A stretch of DNA of 64,000 nt from positions 1 to 64,000 of the forward strand of contig NW_026570228.1 in assembly GCF_019649055.1 (NCBI RefSeq). The letters are read 5' to 3'. The notes under the pieces are model-generated. The model made no database searches. It saw only the letters and a program-made list of their open reading frames with translations, and was not told the DNA's origin. Source of the stretch: Paramacrobiotus metropolitanus (lineage: Eukaryota; Tardigrada; Eutardigrada; Parachela; Macrobiotidae). The position numbers and the translations under genes were made by a program. Positions 32,041 to 45,000 of this stretch are shown here, in pieces; the stretch's first letter is position 1; every line of letters begins with the position of its first letter.

Positions 32041-33140
32041 AAATCAGAACAGAACGAATACTTGTTAACGGGCGTGTGAAGCGTTCTGATTAACAACAGC
32101 ACTACTGCTATACCATCAAGCTCAACTGAAAATTTGTCCTTTGCCCAGTTGTTCACTCTAGCTACCCGCACAGGTTAGAAAACGGAGCGACGTCGCTTCC
32201 ATTATTAAATGAGTTCATAATTCAAGATTCAAAATAGTGCTGTGCCAGTGACGTGTTTCGTAACTCTGTCAGCATCCCTTTACTGTATAAATACTGCATG
32301 TGCGCCATCCCATGTGTTAAGGCTGTTTTGTATCATTCCTTAATTTACTGTTTTTCCGTTAGCGTCTCAAGATTATACGCCCATTACATAATTATGACGG
32401 CGTAGGCGGCGTCACAATATTTTCCAAAGCGTAAAGGAGCTTTACAATGTAACGCTGGTAGAAAGGTTGGCAGGAAAACTGTGGAGGAGCTGCTGATCAC
32501 ATGAGAATTTTCATTATGCTTAGTGATAGCTGTATCTCTTGTTAAAAAAAGGAACTGAAGGAATGGCTAAAGGCTAGTAATATCAAACAAGCAGGCCTGT
32601 AATAGATTGTATGCTTTGAGGAGCTGGCATTATCAGTTACTGTAATAAGGATAATTCTGTGCATCACGTGATAATATTGCAGTGAATCAATAGTCAATAT
32701 CATGGCAATGTAAAGCTGTTCAATAATTTTTGCATGAAATCGTTTATGCCTAATACGATAACGACACCTCCCGCCTGGTACAATACACTTAACGCTAATA
32801 GAATACCCGCAATAACATCCACAGTAAATACGAGTGATATGAGTAACGTTTCCAGTAAAGCATCCGCCCCGGTCTAGTAACGAGTAAACGCCGTTTGCTG
32901 CTATCATTCCGTGGAAACAGATCACTATCATCGGAGCAAAGATTAACCGTAACCGCAAAAACCACAAGAACTTCCATCGTGCATGTCATGTTAAAGCAAA
33001 CCACAAAGGCTTACCGCATTGCACATTCACAAAACTTGTTGTTATTCGACATCAGCTTACGTGTTTCTTAAAAGTTTAGGCTGTATTGCTGTAAAGACTG
33101 AAAACCATTGAATAATAATATTATCTGAGAAGATCAAGAA
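32041..33140. other. Intergenic, 1.1 kb; one unrecognised hydrophobic frame
   Basis: A minus-strand frame at 32,542-32,967 (141 codons) is hydrophobic and Cys-containing, with a short stretch that could be receptor-derived (TM4-TM5-like), but no diagnostic motif was found. Otherwise nothing. Confidence 0.3.
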
Positions 33141-34000
33141 ATGAAGCAAAGTTTGCAATTATTTGTGTCGTTGGCGCTGTTTCTGTTGTCAAAATTATTC
33201 ATTGAAGGTACGATCGACATTTAAATTTCTCAAAAGCATACCGTGCTGATACAGTTATTTTTAATTTTGCAGCTCAGTGTAAAAGTGTTTTCAGGCGTGA
33301 CACGTACGCTTTAAAGGAGAACTGTCTCTTTTATTTTTCCACCAACGACGACCATCGCTTAGAGAAGGATTTCGACTGCTACGCCAATACAACGCATGAA
33401 GAGGCCACACCTATCATCACTAAAGCCGAGACCAAGTTGGACACCCACTCGGACCTCCGGGTCCGTCTACATTTAGCCGATGGGGACAGCTACCGTCCCG
33501 AAGTCTTCCAGCCAATCGCCGAGAAGATTATTATATTCGGCCTATTCGGTTGCCAATCGTCTACCGTCACCACGAAACTCCCATCGCTAGAATTCACGAA
33601 CATGGAACGATTCAGTCTCCAGGATTGTCCAGCTCTGCAGATAAAAAAGACAGATTTCAGTCCGTTTAAGGAGCTGAAAGTGATTTATTTTGCCAAGTCA
33701 ACCATTGCATCCTTGGAGGCGGGGACGTTTTTTGATTTGCCAAATTTATTAGTACTGGGCTTAGAGTTTGGGTGGGGCTTTGAGAAGAGCTTTACCACAG
33801 AACAAAATGCACAGCTGAAGAAACTGCATTGTGACTGCGACAGCAAATGGTTTTGGGGTGGACTGAAAGGTAAAGCGTTTGGGAATATTACAGATGGACA
33901 AGAGCAGTGGCTGGTACCGGTAGATTGCTCCAAGAACCAATGGAATCCAAGTGACATTACATGGAACCAGACGGAAATCACCATTAACAAGCTTTGTTGA
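33141..34000 (+). CDS. Secreted leucine-rich-repeat protein, two exons
   Basis: Exon 1 is 33141-33207 and encodes a signal peptide (MKQSLQLFVSLALFLLSKLF). The intron has a GTACGA donor and a TTTTGCAG acceptor. Exon 2 is 33273-34000. The phase-1 join gives ...IEAQCKSVF, with cleavage probably near Ala-Gln-Cys. The product is 264 residues. Cysteines spaced C..C....C flank the N-terminal part. The middle has degenerate leucine-rich repeats (LEFTNMERFSLQDCPAL, FKELKVIYFAKSTIASLEAG, LPNLLVLGLEF). The C-terminus has a LRRCT-like cap, LHCDCDSKWFWGGLKG followed by VDCSK. No transmembrane anchor is seen, so secretion is expected. LRR proteins of this size usually act in protein binding; the partner is unknown. 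It sits between receptor genes without obvious linkage to them. Confidence 0.82.
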
Positions 34001-35260
34001 AGTACAGCACGTTCCTTAATTCTAATTTTTAGCCCTATTATACCGAATACATTCTTTGCCGTTTTGGCTTTTATGATACTTATACCTCTCCATAGCGGCT
34101 TTTTAAACCGCAGTTTTCCTTCCTTTACTGATGTGCAGACTGCATGCAGATGTATAGAAAAATCAAAGGTGTATCAATAAACGTCTTGGTTTTACTGTCT
34201 CATAAATCGAGTACAAACCGTTTAGAATCTGCACATTGTTTACGTGTAGAATGTACAGGAAGTCACCATCTAACTACTTGCACTCATAAGCTTGGAAATT
34301 TGATTTCAAATTCGTCCAAATTATGCAAGCGCATAATTGGAAAGATCGGTCGACATTGTAGAATTTTTCAGCTTTTAAGTGGCGCAGCGTGCGATAGTCT
34401 CGTAAATTAAGACAAAAGGAAATGCTTCCACTGCTTTGGTGAAATGAGATACGCCAAAATTCACCATTCATAAAATATTCCGATATTCCGATTTTTTCGG
34501 ACAGTATTCCATTATCAGTGAAACTGCTGGCATTTCAAATCCAGCGGAAGACATTCAAGCCTTTTAAGATTTTGGTTGAGTGAAATGCTTGCCTGTTGGC
34601 CCGTAGCATCCAAAGCCACAAGCGGTAAATTATTCGGAGAGATGAAATGCGACAGCGGTTCACAAGACCCGATTATTTATCACCCTAAATTAGTATTTTG
34701 TTACTGATAAAATATTTCAGGTTATTAACAACTGGGGCTTATTAAGCGTTATCGAAGCAAATATTTGTCAAATTTCACAAGAATGGACCGAAGCGGAAGC
34801 GATTTCACCAGGATCTCAGTCAGACAACTTCAAGAGACTGTCCCAGTTACCGGGTTAGCATGCTTTAAGGAACAAACACCTGGCTTTATTAGTAGCGGCA
34901 GTCGAACGCATTCGATTAAATCTTAACAGAAGGCTGCTTCAAAAATTACGGAGAATACTGCGGAAGAAAATCTGGAATGATGCAAAATCAAGAGCGGAAC
35001 CGTACGCCAATCCGATAATTCTGGTAAATTTCCCGTCACTTCCTGCGGCAGCAAATTCGATGCCATTAGTGACAACATTTATAGGTCGATTGTTGTCTCT
35101 TTTAAGCGACACAAAAATGCACTGCCTCAACAATTATGAGCTATGACTACACAGTACACTGTATGTCTGCAGCGTCTCGATCAACATAAACTGTGACTGT
35201 CTTCGAAGGAAGCAGCCTTTTTTCGCCTACTTCGATATTCTTACTAAAATCCTGGTAAAA
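34001..35260. other. Intergenic, 1.3 kb
   Basis: No supported gene; short motif-free frames only. Includes the presumed promoter of the receptor at 35.26 kb. Confidence 0.35.
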
Positions 35261-36290
35261 ATGACTGACATTGACAACGCTACGAACGTTACGGCACTTG
35301 GATTCGACGGCAATTTTACCAACATACGGTGGAACTTTTTTGCTGGTTTCAAGGTCTTCACCAGTACAACCACCACTATTCTCAATGCGGGAATTTTGTC
35401 GTTGCTTCTTGCCAGACGGAATCTGCACACGCAGTTCAACATTTATCTAATGAATCTCCTTATTGCCAACCTGGGTTATCTGCTGTTATCGGCATTCTAC
35501 GACACGATTCTGTGGATGAAGCCAAATTGGTGGCCGGGAAATATGTTATGTGATGTGTGCCTCTATGCTATCAACAATCCGTCAACGTGCGTTATTTGGT
35601 CGGAATTCTTGATCACCAGCAACCGCATCTGGGCGGTGACCTTTCCTCACTCGTACTACCAACATCACTGCAGGCGCGTAGCCATTGTTACGTGCGTTGT
35701 CATGTGGATCGCGGTGCATGTTGTGTGCCTTCCTGCTTTAATAGTCGATTCCTGGTGGTATCGTCTACCCGGCGAAGTGTGCGGGTGTCAGTCTAACGAC
35801 GCGGCACAGCTACTGTACTGGCAAATTCTAGAACCGGTGACTATCGACTTGCCGGTTGTTTTCGTTATCATTTCTTATCCTTTTTTGCTTTGAAAAACGG
35901 TGAAACGGAGACGGAATAAAGTTAACCGGCTTGAATTTGGATGATCGGCAGCGAATGCGCTCGACCAATCCGGCTAGTAGCGGTAGCAATCGGGCAACGG
36001 ATGAGGCGGCCATCGTATCCGATGTACAACGCTCTCGCCAAAGGGAAAACCGGACTGCCTTCACCGTTTTGACGTTGCTGACCATCGGTGTCGCATTGTG
36101 CTGGATGCCTGGGACTTTGCCCCTGTTAGCCGCCAGGTTTGGCGATTACAAATTCCCCGAAGAATTAGTTCAGTTCGGCAACTGGGTTCAGGAAACACAG
36201 GCTTTCTTCGATGCATTGACCATCGTGGTCGATGTGAAAGACGTGGGGAAGGCGATTAGGAGTCTGTTTTGCGCATTTTCGGTGGTCTAA
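35261..36290 (+). pseudogene. Rhodopsin-like GPCR, lineage 1, nonsense plus frameshift
   Basis: The frame starts MTDIDNATNVTALGFDGNFT, colinear with the 17 kb receptor (NWWPG at 89-92, NRIWAVTFPHSY at 121-132, TM5 ...VVFVIISYPFLL). Immediately after TM5 the Trp codon of the conserved LLWKTV reads TGA (35,891-35,893), followed in frame by KTVKRRR. A one-base frame change at about 35,925-35,935 then places the rest (RENRTAFTVLTLLTIGVALCWMPG, VQETQAFFDALTIVVDVKDV) in another frame ending at 36290. Two independent lesions in the third cytoplasmic loop make this a pseudogene with all seven helices otherwise preserved, so inactivation looks recent. Confidence 0.85.
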
Positions 36291-38152
36291 CGCGAACGAC
36301 GCGCTGCATAGGGAGTTACACGAAAGGACGACAGAATCTGTGGACTACATCGACCACTGCTCTAAAATGACTGCTGAGAACGTAACGTCGCCGCTACATG
36401 ACTCGCAACCCATGCGTTAATTATGAATTAGATGGGCGTAACAGAAGCGCAAGTGTTGCTGTTATTTTTCGGTAAAATATTTTGAACAACTACAATGCTC
36501 CGTTTTAACGTATTTTTCGCAAATAAGTGTTTCAGCGGCCAAACACAGTGCCGGCGTTTTGTGCGCATTTGAGGTGTCTTTATCACATACTGTGTACGTG
36601 ATGCTTTTAGAACTAAATTTTTTAACGCGGATCAACTGGCTGACCTTTTTTGGGTCTTATATTGTACCCTGTAACTTCGCGGTACAATATTAAAGCGAAT
36701 GAATGTTGTCTAAGCGGTTCACCATGTGCGACTACCTGTTCTGACCAGCTCACCATGCGCGCAGCATGACTAGATACATTTATCGGAAGCTGCCCGTTCT
36801 GTTTCTAAACCTGATTTTAATTTGGGTTCTTCTTCCGTCCTTACAGGACGACGTCTAATAAATTAGGCCTGCGATCTGGCCGCACAGTGAACTGGTGTTT
36901 CTCGAGTCTGGTAACAGCTGTTTCGTGACCTCGCATCCTTTTGCAACCTGAACAGTCGATTGCTCCTTGGAAGCGCTGTATAAGCAGTTCCAGTTGGGAT
37001 GCTTTAAGAGCATCGTTTTAATAAGCATCGCTTTAAGAGCATCGGGCAACCGTTCCGTTGCAAGGACAACAAACAACTTCCATTATTATTAATATGTATG
37101 CACGGAGAAGGTTCCATCAAAATACTGCTGCTGCATCGCTTTTGCTACTGAATCATTCAGTCCTTGACAAGACTTCTACGGCTTATTAATTTTCTAATTT
37201 TGGTAGCTAAAGTAATGCAATTAGCCACCGTCCCATCAGTAGATATAGAATCTATATAACAAGCGGAGGTATAAGAGCGTGTGACCTTTACCAAATGGTG
37301 TTCATCACTTCATTTCATAACATACGGAAATCATACAATTCCTGCAGTAATAAAAAACGTGCGTCTCGGATACTATGACTATAATTAAAAGCGTAAATAG
37401 ATCCATTATTAGCAGATTCTACGATATGTATGGCTTGTGGAACAATGCGATACAAGATGCGCGCAATAACGACTAAGATCGAAATTCGGGGAAAATCTGT
37501 AATTTAAACTGTGCATGTTTATCTTCAAACAATTTTATCATGTGCCTGCCTACAGCCACGCTCAGTGACGGTACAGATCTACCAACCTGAAATATCGACA
37601 TTATTGACGATACTTGCTCTATGTGGAGTACGCAAAAGCATGCAAACAATATACGAGTACATAAGTTCACCTTCAGCAATACCAATATGGCAATATCTAA
37701 TTTAAAGGTTTTTCTTTATTGTTACTCAAAATTACTCACAAGTCGCAACTGGGTTTGTTTACTTTGTTGTATACATAGTAGTTTTTTTATTCGTGATTTC
37801 GCAGACAGCATCATTAACAAAAAAATCGAAAAGAAAAGCGACTGCAATCGACGAGGGTATAAAAACTTACCCAAACGAACAAATAAGCCGATCGCCCAAC
37901 AAATCAATAGGGATTAAAGATCCGATTCAATTTCAAGTCCGAGCCGCTATACGTGTACAATGTACAACACACGGACCTAAAAGTGTCTGGTTACACATAC
38001 AATATACGTACCGTGTATCGCACTATGCTATCAATATTCCCAGATCCCAAGGCATGCCTCTACTAGCATTCCACTCGGGAAGTACCTACAGCCATTTTTT
38101 TATTCTTTAATAGACTGACGAGTACACTTCCACACACTTGTGGTTTTCCCTG
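36291..38152. other. Intergenic, 1.9 kb
   Basis: No supported gene. 'AAGAGCATCG' and 'AATAAGCATCG' repeats lie at about 37,005-37,040. Frames of 60-105 codons at 37.5-38.1 kb show no motif. Confidence 0.35.
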
Positions 38153-38967
38153 ATGCCATTAAATATGCGGCAAAATATCATGGGTTGTGTAGTGATGGGC
38201 ACCGTTCGCTATGCGTTCGCCATAATAATCTCGTTAGACTCATCGTTAATGACGGTTTCTGCTGTTGTTCAACCACGCGTTCTAAATCATATTTTCGGCT
38301 ATAAAGGTAACCTAATCAAAGCCGTCCAGCCTGTATTTTTCGGATAAACTTATTTTTGTTTTTCTCCTCAGCAGCGCGCTGTCAACCTGACGAAATGCTG
38401 TGCAACAACCAACAGTGCGTGTTGGAGAAATGGCGCTGCGACGGGATCAGCGACTGCCAGGACGGGACAGATGAGTTGTTCTGCACATTGTGCCCGGCAG
38501 GCGAACACTCCTGCTCTACCATTCCCAATCGCTGCCTGCCCGGTAGTTGGCGGTGTGACGGGATTGTGGACTGCGAAGACGGCAGTGATGAGATGGAGTG
38601 TCCACCTTCGTTGTGTCCGGAGAGTCATTACAGTTGTCACTCTGGACAGAAATGTTTACCGCGCTACGCAGTGTGTAACGGCGTGGTGGACTGTGTGGGC
38701 GGGGATGATGAAGATGCCGAGCTGTGTCCCCACGGCGGGCGGTGTGAGAAAGGTCACATTGCTTGTGAGGACCGGAAGCAGTGTGTACCGTGGTTTCAGT
38801 GGTGCAACGGTCGGCAGGACTGTGAAGACAACTCAGATGAGAATAATCAGCGGTGTCCGGGTGCAAGGATGATCAGCGAGCAAATACGGATCGACGCAAA
38901 TGATGTTCGTAATTTTCCTGTTTATATTTTACGGGTTTTGGTTTCCAGTCGGGCTGGCAAGCGGTAG
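38153..38967 (+). CDS. Secreted protein with four LDL-receptor class A modules
   Basis: Exon 1 is 38153-38306. It starts MPLNMRQNIMG; a later in-frame ATG (MGCVVMGTV) gives a better signal peptide with a hydrophobic core AFAIIISL. The donor is AAAG|GTAACC, phase 1. The acceptor is a tandem CAGCAG (exon starting at 38372 or 38375), both in frame and differing by one Ala. Exon 2 encodes four consecutive LDLa modules, each with six Cys and the calcium-binding acidic end: about CQPDEMLC...DGTDELFC, CPAGEHSC...DGSDEMEC, CPESHYSC...AELC and CEKGHIAC...NSDENNQRC. LDLa modules bind calcium and ligands such as lipoproteins. The last 35 residues before TAG at 38967 look non-globular. GTGCAAGG near 38,861 and a pyrimidine-rich TTTCCAG near 38,951 could be one more intron, so the 3' end is uncertain. 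Confidence 0.8.
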
Positions 38968-41900
38968 TAACCTTGTAGAGATGTTGTGGTGTATATATTT
39001 TGTATAGTTTTACACAACCCTTGATCTGTGGCACCAGAAGGAGTACTGTAATACGAGTAATTTGTTGCCGCACTGGCTGTATTTCAGCACGCTTTTGCGG
39101 CAACTTTGCTAACTGCAAGGTTGTGTACTAATATCTGTACTTAATATTTAAAACAAAAAGGACACCGCTATTTCTTGGTAACTTTTCCTCTGGCTCTAAA
39201 AAATAAATTTTTCCTATGCTTTTGAATCAAAAATAGTTGAAATAAGACATTGTCCAGCGTCGAGAGTAAATTTTCTTATATACGAACACCACAACGTATA
39301 ATTAGAAAAAAGGACGTTTATTATTTTTACTGAGCCTACTCTATAGATGCATATAAATGTATAAAGGGTCACTGTTGTCTACTATTCAAGTCTTTAGTAT
39401 ATATTTTGAATTTTAATGAACTAGAAATCAATGGCAGTCAAAAATGCCGTACTAAACGTACGTCGGTACATCCCAAGACGTTGTGATCCATTCGTCCAAG
39501 CTATGGTGCATTGTTGATTGATGAAAAAGTTAATAGAGACTATTAGAATAGGTATACTGGATATAAAATACGAGGTATAAATTGTACGATAAAATATTCA
39601 ATCTGACATCACTTATCCGCAAAAGCTAAGGTTGTCCTATTAGAAAAAGCACGTCGTATCGAAAGTGGAATGTACTTTCAAAAAATAGTATCAGATGGTG
39701 TAACTGTACGTATTGTACACCGGTACACTAAATAGGTATACCGCAATAAATTTTACCAAACAAATAAATAGCCTGAAGACTATCTTAGAAATACACGGTT
39801 ATTGGGGCCGAACGTACGCTGATCAGGCAATGTGCACGTGAATTCAGAAATAAACTAAATTGCCACCGCCGCCGCTCTATGTGCAATGAAATCTTTTGCC
39901 GTCAAATCGGAACAATTCCCGACATTTCCGTTACCGGTACGTTTGCAAAATGCAATGCTTTTTTGGTTTGATTTTATTTTATTCACGCAAAAATAAATCG
40001 TCACACATCTTATTATCCGCAGTGTCCTTTCCGGGTTGGTTATTTCTTGCTCTAATTTGTATGCACATTTGCTGATTTGTAGGCAATTTATCTCCGTTGG
40101 AAGATCTGATGTTAAAGTTTATTCCCCTGCCCAGGCGTTTTGGGCGTCAACAATCAGACAGATAGGTAAAAACGTTCTTTTTCTAAATAATTTTTTTATA
40201 AAATTAAATAAACTGCATGATAAAAAATAAATTCTGAGCACAGTTAAAATTATACATTAAATAATCGCCGCGCCAGTAATTTAAGTTAATCGTACTAGAT
40301 GAAGTTATCACAATAATTCACTCAGTATGATTACTTTACTGTGAGTATACTGTACTTAGTGTGCTATACCATCAACAGATTTGAACATACATAAAACCGT
40401 CTTGGGTAGAGTTAGTTTTCATACTATACTATACTGGAATACTGCGTACTGGTGCATCTGCGGAATAATAGCTTCAGTTGGCAATGCTTCCGAGTCAGTG
40501 TAATTCAAATTTTTCCTTAGAAAAGATTACAGGTAACACATAAACAGAATTACCGATGCAATTTTTATTTTGCATGGTTAAGTAAAACAGCATGCGACTT
40601 ATAATGTTACGCCTTTTACAGAGCTCTGTAGTTCTTGATACATTACGTAACAGATCAAATACGTTGTACGTAGTTGAACTGAGAATTGAAAGTTATTCAG
40701 TTGAAAGTAAATGACGTTGCGATTATTTTAACAGAAATGAGCAAACCTTTACTGTACAGACTGTAAAAGTAGACAGTATCGTGCCACATAATAAAACATG
40801 ACTATGCATAAATACTGTACATGTATATGGCACAAATTGTGGAAAAACGAGCGCTTGCCATCAAAGAAAACGCGCGGTTTTTCTGCCAGTGTAATGATGA
40901 GCTGTGTGTCCGGCAGCGGTGGCAAATGTTTGATTTAATGTTCAGACGTCACTTCGATCAGTGTAAGCGTCTGCCGGAAAAAAGAATTGAAACTTTACTG
41001 AGTCAAATACAGAGAAAAACCGGTAATAATTTTCAGGATTAGTCAAAGTTTTATTGAGCAATGACTGCGTGCTGTGGTCGCTTCTTACACGTACCTGCCT
41101 ACTTATCTGTAAAATTAATAACCGCTAACAAAATTAACCGTACTGGATGGTGTCACCGCAATAAGTTCATGGTCAGTAATGACTCAGTATTATTACTTTA
41201 CAGTGCATGTACAACGTACAAACACCTACTAATAACATAACTATGTTTTTGTCTTAATAGCGCGAGTGGTTTAGCTGGTATCAATACAAATGCGCGGCAC
41301 AAAAAAATCTAATCCTCACAATCAGTATACATGCCGTGCTTATCAGTTTGATTACCTATTAGCGTTGTACATCTATAATTTAAAATATTATGTTATACTA
41401 GTACAGTATTATGTATATTATATTTATATAGATATTATTTTGAATGATCCTTTCAGTGCAGTTGGTCATTAATTTCACTGTAGCACTAACAGTAGCAGTC
41501 GAGTGAGAATGTAAAAATTAAAATACAAATTTTAAAAAATTTAATATTTTAGCATTGTGAAATCAATTGAAATCAATTACTCTACTGCAGAGTGTAGACA
41601 GTGTGTACTGTACGTACTGTTGCATTGAAAATCAATATTAAAAATTACTGTATTAAAAACAGCGGACCGTCCACAGTACGTACTGCAGTATTATTAAAGT
41701 ACGTACGTAGTACGTACATATACGTGCGTCATGGCCGGTTCTGTACATTGAGGGCCCGTCCACCAGTTCAATATGAATACTCGTCGTATTCACAGCGCGG
41801 CAGTGTTTCGCGATTTTCGCCTCATTCTACAGGTTGTACCATATTTTGCACTGTGCTGCTCTTAGAATAATTTTCCTATGTTTTTCCAAGTAGCGTTCTT

Positions 41901-42067
41901 AAATTTCCCACATTCTAAAATACTGTACCATCCCGTTCCCCTTGCAGATTTACTGCTGCTGGCTGCTCCAACCTTTCGCAAGCTGAAGCACAGTGTTCTC
42001 CTCTTGCAAATCGTCCCTGCAGTCCAGTCCATCAGTGTCTGTCTTGCAGTGCTGACAAATCACCACC
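38968..42067. other. Intergenic, AT-rich, 3.1 kb
   Basis: Mostly AT-rich sequence. Short palindromic GTACGTAC clusters lie at about 41,600-41,740. A short 73-codon frame at 40,821 is listed separately. The last few hundred bases would hold the ATPase promoter and 5' UTR; a CCCTTGCAG at about 41,938-41,946 could be a 5' UTR acceptor. Confidence 0.35.
40821..41042 (+). CDS. Unrecognised small Cys-containing reading frame or exon
   Basis: 73 codons, with a charged, helical, coding-like composition (KENARFFCQCNDELCVRQRW, then FDLMFRRHFDQCKRLPEKR). I do not recognise the family. No signal peptide or domain is visible. A GTAATA after KTG could be a donor, so it may be one exon of a longer gene or a chance frame. 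Confidence 0.3.
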   Translation: MYMAQIVEKRALAIKENARFFCQCNDELCVRQRWQMFDLMFRRHFDQCKRLPEKRIETLLSQIQRKTGNNFQD

Positions 42068-45000
42068 ATGTCCAGCCTGAATCAGCCACCCTTCGCCACT
42101 GACGATATCTCCGGTGTCCAGGACGGGCAGTCTCCCATCCGGCCTCAGTCAGATCCCATTCCAAGTCCGCAGAATCCCCATCCAATCTCGGCATCAGTCG
42201 GTTGCCAGGTGGAAGATGACGCTTTCCCCATTCCAACCACATCCACCCTGGACCGTGATCCTCTTCCCTCTTCTTCGCTCCCACATGCCCATTTTCACGT
42301 GGATGTCGAGGAGAAGCAGCCGACCGTCCAGCTGCACGGGATCCTGCGCAAAACGCCCAGCAGTAAATTCGGCAGTCAGTATTCCGTGCGGGATGGTGAG
42401 ATGGGCGCCAGTCAGCAGAGTCTGCACGCGTCGCAGCAGCTGTTTGCGGACAAATCACGGGCGGCATCGGTCTTGTCGGAGACGGCCAAGAAGCGCGCGG
42501 GCAGCCGCTTGGCACTCTTCCATCTCGGCGGCAAAGACCACGAGGAGCATGCGTACGCGCCGTCCGACGCGGGATCGTCGTCCATTCATGACGTGGTATG
42601 TCCATTATCCATTGTCCAATCGGTATTTTTCAAGTGAAAAATCATTAATTTATCTTGTAAAAAATTACCAATAATAATAAATATTTTTTTTGTTATGCTT
42701 ACATACTATAATTAGAGGCTAAGTTTTAACGCTTGCATTAAATTTATTTTATGAATATTAGTGGCTGCGTAATAAATTTTACAATACAAATAATCTGCGC
42801 ATTATTCAGACATTTTTTCTGTTTTCAAATAACGAATTAATTATCCAATTATACATCATAGTTATAATGTGCATTTTACGGGTTAGTTATGATGATAGTT
42901 ATAATGTTATTATGATAGTTATAATGTGCATTTTACGGGTCTGTCCTGTTTTCAGTTCTTTGCTATTTCGGTATTGAATCGCTTTTATAGATGACATTAT
43001 AATTCATTTCATAGTTACTGTAATACAAGATGCTGTAAGATTTATAATGCTATTGATATTGTAATATTAAAAAAATTGATATTGATGTTTTAATATTCAG
43101 TTATTATTGATATTTTAATAATGCTATTGATATTTTATTATTTTTTATTTATTCTGTACTCTCTTGCAAAGTGTTCAGAGTCGTTCCTACAACATTGCAG
43201 AAGCACACTTCCTTTGGTCCACTAATCCTCGATCATAGTGACACGGAAGATTCTTGGTGGCGTCGATGTCTCTCCAAGAAGAAATCCGTGACGCGCTCGT
43301 TCACCGTGGAAGAACTGAAAAAGGATTTAACTATGGTGCGGTGGAGTAACAATATTTATCAGTGAATCAATTTCTCTAATATCCCGAGTTACATATATTA
43401 TTTAAATCTTGAAAAATTAATAATCACACATCATTCTATAATTTTGTTAATAATAATTTCATTATTCATACATCATGTTACAAAATCGGTGCATCAAGGT
43501 ACTTCCGGTGCTTTTGCGTCTAATAGAATGTTTTCTCTGACAGACGGAGCACCTGACCCCGCTGGATAATCTGTACGCCCAGTTGGATGTTAACCCGCAG
43601 ACGGTAAATTAAATTCAACAAAATTAAATTTTATTTTATTAAATTACTGAATTAGTGCCAATAATTACCGCCGCTGATTGCGCTGCTTTTCTTAATTTAA
43701 AATAAATTCATTGCGTTATTCTCGGACGCAGGGTGTCTCGGAGGAAGAGGCCAGTGCACGGCTGCTGCGCGATGGGAAAAACATCCTAACTCCACCGAAG
43801 AAAGTGCCGGAAATCGTTAAGCTGTTGGGTGGTACGTTTCTGTGCACGGCGCCAGTTGTCACGTGTCCCGATCTAGTATTAAAAATTTAACTTTTCTGCT
43901 TCTTTAATTTAGAATTTGTTGGTGGCTTCTCTCCGTTACTGGAAATCGGGGCGCTTCTCTGTTTCATCGCTTTCGGAATCCAGGTTTGATTTTGCAATAA
44001 ATTCATTGTTTCCTCGTAATACGTTAAATTTAAAAAAATGGTTTTCAGGCGGGCACATCACCGGACGATTTCCCTTACGATAACGTACGTATGCAGTAAT
44101 AATTTTAAGTTCAAGTGTAAATGGCTTTTAGCTTGTACAATTTGTCAATAAAGCACCATAAATAATAATTTAATTCAGTAATTAGTTAGTTAGTAAAATT
44201 ATAGCAATTATGCAGTTCCGCTAAAAAAATACATAATACTAAGTACTCAGTAGTAAACGGTAAATAATAAAATATAGTAACAGTCAAAGTGTGTAAAACG
44301 ATGACCGCAATAATGTGAAGGCAGTTTGACGGTACGTGAATGTTGCTGAAATCGAAAAAAGTATGGAATTTATTTCTCAATATGTACAAAGTGAGCTTCG
44401 CTCAGCAGTTATAATCAAATGAAGAATTTGTCCCAATTAACGTGAGAAGGGACTGTGCACAACACACTCATAGCATTACCGCGCATAATCTCCAAACTTA
44501 AACGTTGAAACAAGAAACAAGTCGAGCGACTCTCGCCCGTTCTCAAAAAAGTTATTTATTTATCCGGGCTGACAGTTGTTTGATGTTATTCGTATTTCGT
44601 ACAGCTGTACCTGGCCATTGTTCTCATCGTTGTCGTCCTCATCACCGGCGGATTCCTGTATGCTCAAAAAGCTAAAAGCGAGCGCATTATGGAGGGCTTC
44701 AAGAAGATGCTACCACAGAGTGCGACGGTGTTGCGAAATGGAAAATTGATCGAAATTGCCGCGGAAAATGTGGTGTTGGGCGATATTGTGGAAGTGCGCG
44801 CTGGTGATCGCATTCCGGCGGATATTCGCATTCTCGAGTGTAAAACGCTGAAGGTGCGTACTGCATAAAGTGAGCCTTGTATTTAGCGCGTTTTCCAACC
44901 ACACAAGGGTATAGTTCTCAATATTTAAAGAATTAAAATTTCCCGGTTTTGTAGCCTACTTATTTCTTCAATAATACGTTTCTAATTCATCAAATTAAAT

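Noticed and set aside
41258-41300. tRNA-like start 'GCGCGAGTGGTTTAGCTGGTA'
   Set aside because: Resembles an A-box region, but no anticodon arm, T-arm or B-box follows.
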